Shown: positions 36,827 to 45,120 of the stretch, piece by piece
How the letters are laid out: every line of letters starts with the position of its first letter
How positions within the stretch are numbered: the first letter of the stretch is position 1
NCBI GenBank assembly: GCA_013823135.1
Contig: PNLP01000035.1
Location: forward strand, 1 to 64,000
Direction of reading: 5' to 3'
Origin: Planctomycetaceae bacterium
GTDB taxonomy: Bacteria; Planctomycetota; Planctomycetia; Gemmatales; Gemmataceae
DNA length: 64,000 nucleotides
The notes under the pieces: model-generated
Databases searched by the model: none
What the model saw: only the letters and a program-made list of their open reading frames with translations
What the model was told of the DNA's origin: nothing
Position numbers and translations under genes: made by a program

Positions 36827-37846
36827 ATGAAGCCGTTCGTCATTGCCACCTTGCTCTGCGGACTCGGAATAGTTGTAGCCTTCGGTCAGTGGCAAGTGCA
36901 GGCCATCAAGACGGACGCGGACTTCCGTGGCCTATCAGTGGTCAGTCCGAAAGTGACGTGGGTCAGCGGCACCAAGGGAACCTTCGGCCGCACCACCGAT
37001 GGCGGGAAGACCTGGACTGTGGGCACGGTGCCTGACGCGGACAAACTCGACTTCCGCGATGTGGAGGCATTCAGCGAAGAGACAGCCTACCTGCTGAGTG
37101 CTGGCCCCGGCGAAGACTCCCGGATCTACAAGACCACGGACGGCGGCAAGACCTGGGGGCTTCAGTTCAAGAACACGGAGCCCAAGGGGTTCTTCGACGC
37201 GGTCGCGTTCTGGGACGAGAAGCACGGGATTGCTCTGAGCGACCCTGTGGATGGCCGCTTCCAACTGATCGTCACAGAGGACGGCGAGAAGTGGACCCTG
37301 CTGCCGGAGAAGAGTCGGCCCGCGGCACTGCCGAATGAGGGTTGCTTCGCGGCCAGTGGCACCTGCCTCATCACCCGTGGTGAGAACGACGCCTGGTTCT
37401 GCACGGGTGGGGCCAAGGCAGCTCGCGTGTTCCATTCGGGCGACCGGGGGAAAACCTGGGCAGTCAGTGACACGCCACTACTGGCCGGAATCGAGTCAGC
37501 AGGTGTGTTCTCAATCGCGTTTCGGGATCGCGACCACGGCGTGATCGTTGGCGGGGATTACCGCAAGCCGGAGGCCACAGAAGCAACGGGGGCAATCACC
37601 ACGGACGGCGGCAAGACGTGGAAACTCATTGAGAAGCCGTTGCCGTTCCGCTCGGGTGTGGCCTGGGCGAAGGATCGGTGGGTGGCGGTCGGCACGTCCG
37701 GCGCTGATGTATCGGTGGACGACGGCATGACCTGGAAGCCGTTGGATAAAGAGAAGTACAACAGCGTCGCCTTCACCTCGACGGGTGAAGGCTGGGCCGC
37801 TGGGCCGAAGGGTCGAATCGCTCAGTTCCTGACAACGAAGAAGTAG
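36827..37846 (+). CDS. Secreted Asp-box/BNR-repeat (YCF48-like) beta-propeller protein
   Basis: A 339-residue protein with an N-terminal signal (VIATLLCGLGIVVAFG). Six Asp-box type repeats are visible: TTDGGKTW three times, plus EDGEKW, SGDRGKTW and VDDGMTW variants, spaced as in six- to seven-bladed propellers such as YCF48/HCF136 or sialidase-like proteins. No catalytic residues of sialidases were seen, so a binding or assembly role is more likely. ATG 36827 has AGGAG 5 nt upstream. It follows SelO by 8 nt, and its stop is 6 nt from that of the convergent YgfZ-like gene. Confidence 0.87.
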   Translation: MKPFVIATLLCGLGIVVAFGQWQVQAIKTDADFRGLSVVSPKVTWVSGTKGTFGRTTDGGKTWTVGTVPDADKLDFRDVEAFSEETAYLLSAGPGEDSRIYKTTDGGKTWGLQFKNTEPKGFFDAVAFWDEKHGIALSDPVDGRFQLIVTEDGEKWTLLPEKSRPAALPNEGCFAASGTCLITRGENDAWFCTGGAKAARVFHSGDRGKTWAVSDTPLLAGIESAGVFSIAFRDRDHGVIVGGDYRKPEATEATGAITTDGGKTWKLIEKPLPFRSGVAWAKDRWVAVGTSGADVSVDDGMTWKPLDKEKYNSVAFTSTGEGWAAGPKGRIAQFLTTKK

Positions 37847-37852
37847 TCGGCC

Positions 37853-38860
37853 TCACGCCACGCCGAGCGGCGGCAAGCCGAGCACTTCCACGGGCTGTTT
37901 GCCCGAGCCAGTTTCGGCTTCCATCTTGGTGCCGGGTTCCTGATGTTTCCATCGCAGGTAGCCGAGCGCCACAGGCACCCCGAGCCGGGGCGAGTGACAA
38001 CTCGATGTCACAACCCCAACCTCCTGCCCGTCGTGGAAGATCTTCGTTCCGGCCGGAAGCGGTTCGCCCGCGAGAACTTTCAGTCCCAGGAAGGCACGGT
38101 TCACGTGTCCCGCCCGGTCGCGTGCCATCACGATCGGTTCCTGCCCAAGATAGCAACCCTTCGCGTAACTCACGGCACGCGGCGCACGGCCCACTTCCAT
38201 CACGAAACGATTCGCGTCAAAGTCGATGCCAAACACCGGCGTGCCGGCTTCAATGCGAAGTGTCTCGAAGGTCTCGGGGGTGCCTTGCGCCGCCCCCGCG
38301 GCGAGCAGCAAGTCACGCACACCGTCGGCGTGTTCCTTCAGGCAGACGAGATCGAACCCAGGTAGACCAAGCTGATCGCGGCGGCGAATGCTGCACGTCG
38401 CGTTGGCTCCGAAAGTGCGTTCCATGTGCCCGAAATCGGGCAACTCGGGGAGCGTTTCACCAAGCACCTTCGCCAGCACCGCGGCCGCGTTCGGACCAGC
38501 GAGGTGAAACTGTGCGAACGACTCCGTCACATCCGCAATCTCGACCTGCTCCGAGATCAGGTAGCGGTCGAGGTACTTGAACAGGTCGGCACTGCGGCCC
38601 GCTGTGGTTTCGACCCACAGGGCGTGTTGCTTGTCGGCCAACATTACATGGTAGATCCACACCGCGAACTGCACCTTCGCCCGCGAATCGCAGAAGTACG
38701 CTTCGCACCCGCCCCCGAGCGGCAGGTTCTTGATGTCGTTGGTGCTGAGGTTGCCGAGGAACATCGGCGCATCGGGGCCGGTGAGCAGCAACTTGCCGAC
38801 CGCCGAGGTATCGAAGAGTGCGGCCCCGGAAACGGCGGCAGTGTAATCGGAAGGCGTCAT
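37853..38860 (-). CDS. ygfZ: YgfZ/GcvT-like folate-binding protein
   Basis: A 335-residue protein of the YgfZ family (tetrahydrofolate-dependent, aids repair or assembly of some iron-sulfur proteins). The family signature KGCYLGQEPIVMARDRAGH with the conserved Cys is present near residue 240. The N-terminal GcvT-like region (YTAAVSGAALFDTSAVGKLL; NLSTNDIKNLPLGGGCEAYF) and C-terminal domain (HDGQEVGVVTSSCHSPRLGV; GYLRWKH) complete the usual architecture. GGAG lies 8 nt before the ATG. Its annotation as a plain aminomethyltransferase would be wrong because the KGCYxGQE motif marks YgfZ. The neighbouring LarA-like gene ends 28 nt upstream of its start. Confidence 0.92.
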   Translation of the reverse strand: MTPSDYTAAVSGAALFDTSAVGKLLLTGPDAPMFLGNLSTNDIKNLPLGGGCEAYFCDSRAKVQFAVWIYHVMLADKQHALWVETTAGRSADLFKYLDRYLISEQVEIADVTESFAQFHLAGPNAAAVLAKVLGETLPELPDFGHMERTFGANATCSIRRRDQLGLPGFDLVCLKEHADGVRDLLLAAGAAQGTPETFETLRIEAGTPVFGIDFDANRFVMEVGRAPRAVSYAKGCYLGQEPIVMARDRAGHVNRAFLGLKVLAGEPLPAGTKIFHDGQEVGVVTSSCHSPRLGVPVALGYLRWKHQEPGTKMEAETGSGKQPVEVLGLPPLGVA

Positions 38861-38888
38861 GCGGTTGGCTCCAAGTTTAGCGATGCCA

Positions 38889-40094
38889 CTAAACGTTCAT
38901 CGTGATCAGCGTCTTGTGGGCGTCGGGAATCAGCAGCACTTTCTCGCTGCTGTCGATGAGTCGTTGCACTTCGGCCGCGTTGTGGAGCGGTGTCGTGAAC
39001 AGTTCCTCGGCCACGTCGTCGGTATAACCGCTGGAGAGGAAGACGCTGTAGTTCTTGGTCACGAACGCCCACAGCCGACACGCGGACCAGTCCGCGGGCA
39101 TCCGCTTCGCAAGCCGTCTCTTCGCACCGACCGGGGTCTCCATCGCTCGAAGCAACGCGGCACCTTCACCCAGCGCGGGAGCCGCAGCCGAAAGCACGGC
39201 GATCCGCGAACCCTTCGGTGCAAATCGTGCGGCGCAAATCGCGGCTTTCGCGAGATCCATGAACGTGATTCGCTCCGGGTCGCCTGAGATGGCCGCGATC
39301 ACGGTGTCGGGTTCCTCGGTCACGGTGCCTGACCATCGTGCGTCTTGCGCACGCACCCCTTCGGGGGAACTCTCCAGCAAACCAGCGACGACGCCTTGCA
39401 CCGTGTCGCCCGCACCTTCGATCACCTGCACGAAGAAGGGGAGCCCGAGCATTCGCACGACTTCTTCGGCCTCGACTCGCACGTGCCACGGTTCCTCGCC
39501 GGGGGCTTCGATGGAAACCTGCCCCAGGTAAGCGTTGCGGTTCTCCTCGTCGCCCAGTGCCGGAAACACGCCGGCTTCCGCCCCGGCGTATCCCGCGAGT
39601 GGGTCGTAACCGCGGCCCGTGAGGACGATGGTGAAATCGGCGTCCACGAGCGTTCGGTTCATGTAGATTCGGCGGCCGTCCTGCGTCGAAGCGAGATAGG
39701 CGAGCTTCTTGCGGTCGGCGGGGTCGTGAACTTCCCGCTGCACGCCGGCGAACTCCAGTGCTAACTGACTCGACCAGTTCGTGGGCGATTCGGGTGTCGT
39801 GAGTAGCGTCACGAGACCGGGCGGAATCAACGCCGACTTGAGGTACGCGAGAACGGTTTCGAGGATCTCGGCGAGGTGCGGCACGTGCGGATCGAGGACG
39901 ATTGACACGCGATCTTCAGGAGTGAGCGCGCGGCGGAGGGACTCGAAACCGAACGGCTTTTCGAGCGCGGCACGAGTCAGTTCGGCAGGCGTCGCTGTCG
40001 GCGGCGAGACGGGAACCCGGCTGATTTCGACGGCACGTTTCGCGGGCACCTTGAGCGGCCAGGCCGCTAGACCGACGACCAATTCTTCTGGCAT
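38889..40094 (-). CDS. LarA-like (lactate racemase domain, DUF2088) protein
   Basis: About 401 residues. LarA family features: an N-terminal Rossmann-like domain (LTPEDRVSIVLDPHVPHLAE) and a segment 'VDADFTIVLTGRGYDPLAGY' followed by AGAEAGVFPALGD, matching the LarA pattern with a Gly-rich loop near the nickel-pincer binding region. Whether the cofactor-binding Lys and His are all present could not be settled by eye, and no larB/C/E genes are nearby, so lactate racemase activity is not assured. The start is uncertain: the frame extends to 40127, but AGGGG precedes three consecutive ATGs (40100, 40097, 40094) and spacing favours 40094. A TATAAT at 40131-40126 would make starts above 40119 impossible. 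Confidence 0.82.
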   Translation of the reverse strand: MPEELVVGLAAWPLKVPAKRAVEISRVPVSPPTATPAELTRAALEKPFGFESLRRALTPEDRVSIVLDPHVPHLAEILETVLAYLKSALIPPGLVTLLTTPESPTNWSSQLALEFAGVQREVHDPADRKKLAYLASTQDGRRIYMNRTLVDADFTIVLTGRGYDPLAGYAGAEAGVFPALGDEENRNAYLGQVSIEAPGEEPWHVRVEAEEVVRMLGLPFFVQVIEGAGDTVQGVVAGLLESSPEGVRAQDARWSGTVTEEPDTVIAAISGDPERITFMDLAKAAICAARFAPKGSRIAVLSAAAPALGEGAALLRAMETPVGAKRRLAKRMPADWSACRLWAFVTKNYSVFLSSGYTDDVAEELFTTPLHNAAEVQRLIDSSEKVLLIPDAHKTLITMNV

Positions 40095-40100
40095 CATCAT

Positions 40101-40142
40101 CCCCTGAACCTGACGCGACATCCTCATTATAAGGTTCAGGGG
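40101..40142 (-). promoter_or_regulatory. Perfect 11-bp inverted repeat around the -10 box of the LarA-like gene
   Basis: CCCCTGAACCT (40101-40111) and AGGTTCAGGGG (40132-40142) are perfect inverted arms 20 nt apart. On the minus strand a consensus TATAAT lies at 40131-40126 between them, and the arm nearest the gene contains the AGGGG ribosome site. It could be an operator, or if transcription starts further upstream a hairpin that hides the ribosome site. No matching -35 box was fixed. Confidence 0.5.
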
Positions 40143-40527
40143 AAGTCAGTCCCTTCAACCGCGGAGATCGTGTGAAGTGAAACCGCAGGCCCGTTCATTC
40201 CGGCTAGAAACGGGGACACCACGGCCGGAACGGTTATTCCAGCCCAGAATCGTTTTATCTGTCCGGAATGACATATATCAGATCTTGTCAACAACTGGTT
40301 GCGTTTGCAGTTGCGACGAATTCGCCCCTCACCACAACTCCGTAGCCGGTGCGGAATCATCCAGGCATGTCCGGAAACAAACGCCGGGCACCCGGAACGG
40401 CCCTGACTTAACGACGGCGAATCGTATCCCGTGCGTGAACCGCTCCCAACACGAACTGGCCGGAGGATACAATCGTGGTGTTGCCCTGTTCACGCCTCTG
40501 CGGGATGATAGCAGTGAGGAGGCATCA
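40143..40527. other. 385-nt intergenic region, no gene recognised
   Basis: This lies between the divergent LarA-like gene and the helical protein at 40528. An open frame continuous with the downstream gene runs through it from 40177, but its translation has no family resemblance and no ribosome site at its start. It must contain the promoter of the 40528-41364 pair; TACAAT at about 40468 is a possible -10 box without a clear -35. Confidence 0.4.
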
Positions 40528-41004
40528 ATGGCTGCCGCGATGTTGCGAGACTTGTTCCGCCCACGAGCGATGGACGATTTTCCGGGGCCGTTCGCGCTCC
40601 GTGCCCACGAAGTTGCTGAGGAGTTGCGGCGAGATTGGGAGCGGACCTGTCGGGATGCCGCGGAGAATCGCCGACTTGAGGAACTTCATGCGACCCGCGA
40701 GGATTACCACGCCTTGCTGAAGGGCCACCTGCGATTGCTGGAAGATTACCTCGCCCTGACCGAGATTCACCAGCGTGCGTTCGGTGCGAATCCCGTCCGG
40801 ATCGCAGAAATGACGCGGGCCGTCGATGAACTAAGGCTCCTCTACGAAGAGCTTTTCCCCCGCTGGCAAACCTCGCGAGACCTGGCGCAAATCCTGATCG
40901 AGAAGTTCGCGTTGCCCGCCGACCGATTGCAAGCACTCGCCGCGACGCACGCTCCGCCGCCCTCGTGGCTCGAAGAAACCGACGACCCATTCTCCACGGA
41001 ATGA
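40528..41004 (+). CDS. Helical hypothetical protein next to a PemK/MazF-like toxin
   Basis: A 158-residue acidic protein, predicted mostly alpha-helical with coiled-coil potential (LEELHATREDYHALLKGHLR; FGANPVRIAEMTRAVDELRL). I recognise no family. ATG 40528 has GAGGAGG 6 nt upstream. It is 9 nt upstream of a PemK/MazF-like gene, the position usually taken by an antitoxin, but it is about twice the length of a usual MazE or PemI and shows no AbrB or ribbon-helix-helix motif at its N-terminus. Its role as antitoxin is only a hypothesis. Confidence 0.75.
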   Translation: MAAAMLRDLFRPRAMDDFPGPFALRAHEVAEELRRDWERTCRDAAENRRLEELHATREDYHALLKGHLRLLEDYLALTEIHQRAFGANPVRIAEMTRAVDELRLLYEELFPRWQTSRDLAQILIEKFALPADRLQALAATHAPPPSWLEETDDPFSTE

Positions 41005-41013
41005 GGTGCGTAC

Positions 41014-41364
41014 ATGTCGTCCCTCAGGCAGGGTCAGATTGTCTGGGCAACGCTCCCCGATTCACGGGGTGGCAACTCCAAGGCGCGGCCAGCGGTGCTC
41101 GTGACGGCCACTGCCGAGATTGATCCAGCCGGAAAGGTTCAGGTTGCCGCGATCACGACCCTGACAGGCCAAGCACCCTTTACCGAGACTGTGGAACTTC
41201 CCTTTGACTCCGCTGGCCATCCCGAGACAAAACTCAAGAAGCCGTGCGAAGTGGTTTGCTCCTGGATTGTGTCGGTACCATCTGTCGATCTCAAGGACAG
41301 CGGAGGCCACCTCCCAGCAGACCTCCTCGTCGAAGTTCTTGCCAAGATTCAACGCTTAACGTGA
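41014..41364 (+). CDS. PemK/MazF family toxin-like endoribonuclease
   Basis: A 116-residue protein of the CcdB/PemK-like fold. The N-terminal GQIVWATLPDSRGGNSKARP AVLV block is the family signature (a Gly, then Arg-Pro-hydrophobic strand), followed by VQVAAITTLTG and the C-terminal LLVEVLAKIQRL helix. MazF and PemK cut mRNA at short sequences. The usual Thr/Ser and Arg positions of the active site appear to be present (SKARP; ITTLTG) but were not aligned rigorously. It forms a two-gene unit with the 158-residue helical protein. It could also be an orphan PemK-like protein without toxicity. Confidence 0.85.
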   Translation: MSSLRQGQIVWATLPDSRGGNSKARPAVLVTATAEIDPAGKVQVAAITTLTGQAPFTETVELPFDSAGHPETKLKKPCEVVCSWIVSVPSVDLKDSGGHLPADLLVEVLAKIQRLT

Positions 41365-41386
41365 CGCCTTGCCCCATAGTGCACCG

Positions 41387-42595
41387 ATGACCGAAGACGA
41401 GGCCTTGTTCCTGGCTGCGGTGGCCAACCCCGCAGAGAAGACTCCGGCACTTGCCCTCGCGGATTGGTTCGACGAACACGACGAACCCGCACTGGCACTC
41501 GCACTGCGGGAAGAAGAGCAACTCGTGCCATTTCTCAACGAGTTGATGCGATGGGATCAAGTGCCAGGAAGGGCCACCCAGGTTTACGAGAATGGGGCGG
41601 TGCGTGAGGCGTGGCAGATCCTCCCTGCCGCTCATCTGCTTGTCCGGTTCCGACACCTGTTCCCCACATCTGCCGACACTCCCGCCGGATTTGACCCAGA
41701 TGGAAAGCCGCCACAAAAAGCGAATGACCGGCTCAATCCACTGGCGTTCTTGTTGTTTTGGCAGCGAGCACGCCAGCGACAAATCGCAGTGCTACGTGAA
41801 CAGGCTGCGGGTCGCGCCCGCGCCCGGAACGGAACTCGCCCGATCTTTGGTCGGATCCCTGCGGGTCAGGATCCCTTCGAATGGAAATCCTGTCTGCTTC
41901 ACGAACTGGTGATCCGTGGCCGACCACTCACCTCACCGAGCGTGAAACGGCACGCCGCTGAGATGCGTGAACGAGGGCATCCACTCGCCTGGTTGCCTTT
42001 GAAGCGTTTACCGGTTGAGGCGGGGATTCCAGACGGAACCACCTTGCTCGGAACGACCATTCGGAGGCGGTCGGTGGAGCCCGCTCCTCTGCCCGTGCTG
42101 TTGACAAGACCTGATCGCAACAGCCCTGCGTTCGCTGCAGTTCGAGATTTGGAAGTTGAGTCGAACGGCGCTCTTGAAGCCATCGAGGTTCAACTTGACC
42201 GAGCACTTCAAGTTGATCGCCACGGCGCAGATTGGTTCCAATCACTTCCTGATGCGGCTCTGGGATCCGTCCACGGAGCGAATTTGATAGTTCAGCAGAT
42301 TCACGCAATCAATGCACTGGCTCTCTTATTCGCTGTCGCGCACACGGGTGGAGCGTACAGCCGTGGTGAATTTGGGGCGTACAGTCGGCTTCATGCCTGG
42401 CAGTCGTTCGGCTGGTTGGCGGGTTGCGTTCCGACAGCCGAACCAGAAACGATTGCGGCTCAAGCATGGCAGTGCGAGTGGTTCACGTTCCGCGGCACGC
42501 CCTGGTTCAACTACATGATCGGGGATCTCGGTTTGATCTGCCTCCGCCCCGACCGCCTTTCTGTGGCAATCCTCGCGGCAACCGACGTGGATTGA
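41387..42595 (+). CDS. TIGR02996 domain protein
   Basis: A 402-residue protein. Residues 1-45 (EDEALFLAAVANPAEKTPAL, ALADWFDEHDEPALALALRE) are the TIGR02996 repeat-companion domain. The rest has no family I recognise; a segment LRDLEVESNGALEAIEVQLD-like region and several Trp-rich stretches near the C-terminus are visible. ATG 41387 is preferred to 41369 because it starts the domain directly. No clear ribosome site. It follows the PemK-like gene by 22 nt, so it may be in the same transcript. Function unknown. Confidence 0.82.
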   Translation: MTEDEALFLAAVANPAEKTPALALADWFDEHDEPALALALREEEQLVPFLNELMRWDQVPGRATQVYENGAVREAWQILPAAHLLVRFRHLFPTSADTPAGFDPDGKPPQKANDRLNPLAFLLFWQRARQRQIAVLREQAAGRARARNGTRPIFGRIPAGQDPFEWKSCLLHELVIRGRPLTSPSVKRHAAEMRERGHPLAWLPLKRLPVEAGIPDGTTLLGTTIRRRSVEPAPLPVLLTRPDRNSPAFAAVRDLEVESNGALEAIEVQLDRALQVDRHGADWFQSLPDAALGSVHGANLIVQQIHAINALALLFAVAHTGGAYSRGEFGAYSRLHAWQSFGWLAGCVPTAEPETIAAQAWQCEWFTFRGTPWFNYMIGDLGLICLRPDRLSVAILAATDVD

Positions 42596-42605
42596 CAACG
42601 CGGTG

Positions 42606-44000
42606 TCACTGCCGAGTAAACACAGCCATCTGGGTCGGGCCGCCCAAGATGGGGTCTTCGTCGCCGAGCGGGGAGAGTCGCACCGTGTAGCCGTGGGTGA
42701 CGCACACAGCGGCGCACCAGTCCGCGAACTCCGCTCGCGTCCACTCGAAGCGGTGATCCGCGTGCCGGAACTTGCCCGCAGGGAGGTTCTCGAACCGCAC
42801 GTTGTACTCGCGGTTCGGCGTTGTCAGCACGACTAATGCAGGCCGTGTGCAGCCGAACAGTACGCGCGAGAATGCCTCCAGGCGTGGCGGGTCGAGGTGT
42901 TCGATCACTTCTACGACTGCGGCCGCGTCGAAGCCTTCCAGCCGGGTATCGCGATACGTCAACGCTCCGTGCAGGAGTTTCACGCGCTCGCGTTGGCCCT
43001 CGAAAAGTCGCTGGCGGTCGAGCCGTTGGCGGGCGATCTCCAGCGAGCGAACCGAGACATCGAGCCCCACCACTTCCGTGAAGCGCGGATCGGTCGCGAG
43101 CAATCGCAGTAACTTTCCCTCGCCGCAACCGAGATCGAGGACGCGCTTCACGCCCGCCGCTTGCAGCACACCCAGCACGGTCGCGAGGCGGCGTTCGTGC
43201 AGGCTCACCTTCGCTTCGAGTCGCTCCTCGGCGAGGTCGTGATCGGCCGCGGCTTCGTCGGGGTCGGTGCCGTCGTCGGCCGTCAGTTCCGCGAGTGCCG
43301 ACCGCACGAGCTTCCCCTGTCGTTTCAGGTAGCGGGCGGTGATCTGCTCCTTCTCGGGGTGCGTGGCGAGCCAGCCTTCGCCGTGCCGCAGGAGCTTCTC
43401 GACTTCGTCGTGCGTGACCCAGTAATGCTTCTCGTCGTCGAGCACCGGCACCAGCACGTACAGATGCGAGAGCAGGTCCGCGACCCGCACCGTGGCCGTG
43501 AGTTCGACCGTGAAGTACGGCGACTCGCCCCACTCGGGGAAGCGTTCATCCAGTGGGTGCCGCGTCGCAGTGATGGTGTAACCGAGCGGCTCGAAGAGAC
43601 GCCGCAAGAACGATTCGCCACCGCGGCGACACGGCACGACCGCGAGGCGGGCCACAAGCGGCAACGGTTCCTCGGCCAACTCGGGCTTCAACCGGCAGTT
43701 GCCACCGAGCGCCGAACCAAGCACCTGCGAGATGGCGACACTCATGAACGACGACGCGACATACGGCCGGTCGTTGACGTACTGAGCGAGCATTTCCGGG
43801 GCACGGTCGCGCCTGGCGAGGCCAACGGGGTCCACGTCGAGGAGGAGTGCCGCAGTGCAGCGTTCCTCGGTCGCCTCGGGGTAGAAGATGTGGGCTTTGC
43901 CGAATGTGAGGTCGAAGCTCTGTGTGCGGTCGGGGTGTTTGTGCAGCAACCAGCCGAGATCGGTTGCGGGTGAGCGGGTGGTGGTGATGGTCAGGAGCAT
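42606..44000 (-). CDS. hen1: Bacterial Hen1, 3'-terminal RNA ribose 2'-O-methyltransferase
   Basis: A 464-residue RNA-repair enzyme. The N-terminal half (about 1-245; LTITTTRSPATDLGWLLHKH; YVNDRPYVASSFMSVAISQV) is the Hen1 ligase-activating domain (Hen1_L). The C-terminal half is a SAM methyltransferase: VLDLGCGEGKLLRLL (motif I), then VVEVIEHLD with the metal-binding E364, E367 and H368, and FRHADHRFEWTR at about 410-420 supplying further His. Hen1 marks the 3' end of cleaved tRNA at the 2'-OH so that after ligation by Pnkp the site cannot be cut again. In known bacteria hen1 lies beside pnkp; here neither neighbour encodes it. No ribosome site is evident before the ATG. Confidence 0.95.
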   Translation of the reverse strand: MLLTITTTRSPATDLGWLLHKHPDRTQSFDLTFGKAHIFYPEATEERCTAALLLDVDPVGLARRDRAPEMLAQYVNDRPYVASSFMSVAISQVLGSALGGNCRLKPELAEEPLPLVARLAVVPCRRGGESFLRRLFEPLGYTITATRHPLDERFPEWGESPYFTVELTATVRVADLLSHLYVLVPVLDDEKHYWVTHDEVEKLLRHGEGWLATHPEKEQITARYLKRQGKLVRSALAELTADDGTDPDEAAADHDLAEERLEAKVSLHERRLATVLGVLQAAGVKRVLDLGCGEGKLLRLLATDPRFTEVVGLDVSVRSLEIARQRLDRQRLFEGQRERVKLLHGALTYRDTRLEGFDAAAVVEVIEHLDPPRLEAFSRVLFGCTRPALVVLTTPNREYNVRFENLPAGKFRHADHRFEWTRAEFADWCAAVCVTHGYTVRLSPLGDEDPILGGPTQMAVFTRQ

Positions 44001-44148
44001 GGGTTGTGTGGGTCGTTCAGGATGTGAGGAGTGGGCAGCCTCGGGGCTTTCGGTCCCAGTGTGACTGTTGTGCGGGCTGCATTGCCAACTGCGGCGTATC
44101 GGTCATACTGAGGTAGTGGAATGGCTTAAGGTTCACGGGGCCGACGGA

Positions 44149-45120
44149 ATGCTTCCCGCGATTGCACTCATGCTCGGCTTGGCTCCCGGCGGCGACCCGA
44201 CCGGTCCGAAGCACTACCCACCCACCTACGTGCCCGCAGTCGTCCCCAACGGCTACCTCAATCAGCCCTCGTTCGATATCGACGCGAAGCCACGCCTGCC
44301 GGTGAATCCGTACTCGCCACAACCGGGCGACGTGCTTCTCATGAGCGACACGAATCGCTTCTGGACGCTGCTGTTCCGGATCGCGCTCACCGGCAAACCC
44401 GGCCACAACGGCATTGTCATCACGATGGCCGACGGTCGCCTGGGCGTGTTCGAATCGGGGTATAGCGACACGCTCTATAGCCGGATCACGCCGCTCGATT
44501 ACCGCTTGAACTCGTACCCCGGCTTCATCTGGATCCGTGCCCGCACGACACCGCTAACCCCCGAGCAAGATCGCCGCCTGACTGAGTTCGCCATGGCAAG
44601 TGATGGCAAGCGCTACGCCCTGATCCGCTTCCTTCTGCACGGAACTCCGTTCAGCCCGCGTGGCCCACTGCGAACCGCGATTTTCGGCAAGCCCCTTGGC
44701 CTGAATGAACGCTACTACTGCGCTCAGGCCACCCTGGAGGCGCTGATTTACGTCGGCCTGATCGACAAGCGATTCGCTCGACCTGCCGCGACGTTCCCGC
44801 AGGATTTGTTCTACGACACGTCACGAAACCGCTTCATCCACCGGCACCCGCCACTCGCAGATGGTTGGTCCCCACCACAACTGTGGACACCGCTTCCCGG
44901 AACGGCATTGAAAGGGAAGTCGCGACCGCAACCACCCTCACCCTGGCCCGGGGAGGGCGGGGCTTACATCGTGAACCCACTGCCGACACCGGGCCAGCAA
45001 GTCCCGACACCCACTGTCGTCGGGTACGTCCCCGGCGAACTTCGCCCGATCGCAACTGTTGAGAAGGGACGCCAGCGTGTCGGCTTTTTCGACCGACCCG
45101 GCTTTCTGCGCCGTCGCTAA
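44149..45120 (+). CDS. YiiX/YebB-like NlpC/P60-superfamily cysteine hydrolase
   Basis: About 323 residues from ATG 44149; the frame extends to 44068 and the true start is uncertain. A short hydrophobic N-terminus (AIALMLGLAPGG) may be a signal. The papain-like permuted fold is shown by PGDVLLMSDTNRFWTLLFRI, the His motif GKPGHNGIVITM, and the Cys in NERYYCAQATLEALIYVG. This order (His before Cys) fits the YiiX/YaeF circularly permuted group, which acts on lipids or peptidoglycan-like amides. The C-terminal 60 residues are Pro-rich. Its 3' end overlaps that of the convergent BatD-like gene by 183 nt. Confidence 0.78.
   Translation: MLPAIALMLGLAPGGDPTGPKHYPPTYVPAVVPNGYLNQPSFDIDAKPRLPVNPYSPQPGDVLLMSDTNRFWTLLFRIALTGKPGHNGIVITMADGRLGVFESGYSDTLYSRITPLDYRLNSYPGFIWIRARTTPLTPEQDRRLTEFAMASDGKRYALIRFLLHGTPFSPRGPLRTAIFGKPLGLNERYYCAQATLEALIYVGLIDKRFARPAATFPQDLFYDTSRNRFIHRHPPLADGWSPPQLWTPLPGTALKGKSRPQPPSPWPGEGGAYIVNPLPTPGQQVPTPTVVGYVPGELRPIATVEKGRQRVGFFDRPGFLRRR

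Noticed and set aside
37853..38860. Glycine cleavage T-protein (gcvT)
   Set aside because: The KGCYLGQE motif with its Cys marks YgfZ, and no gcvH or gcvP genes are near.
40177..40527. Upstream extension of the helical protein gene
   Set aside because: A strong GAGGAGG ribosome site precedes the internal ATG at 40528, and the extension looks like random sequence rich in Arg, Pro and His.
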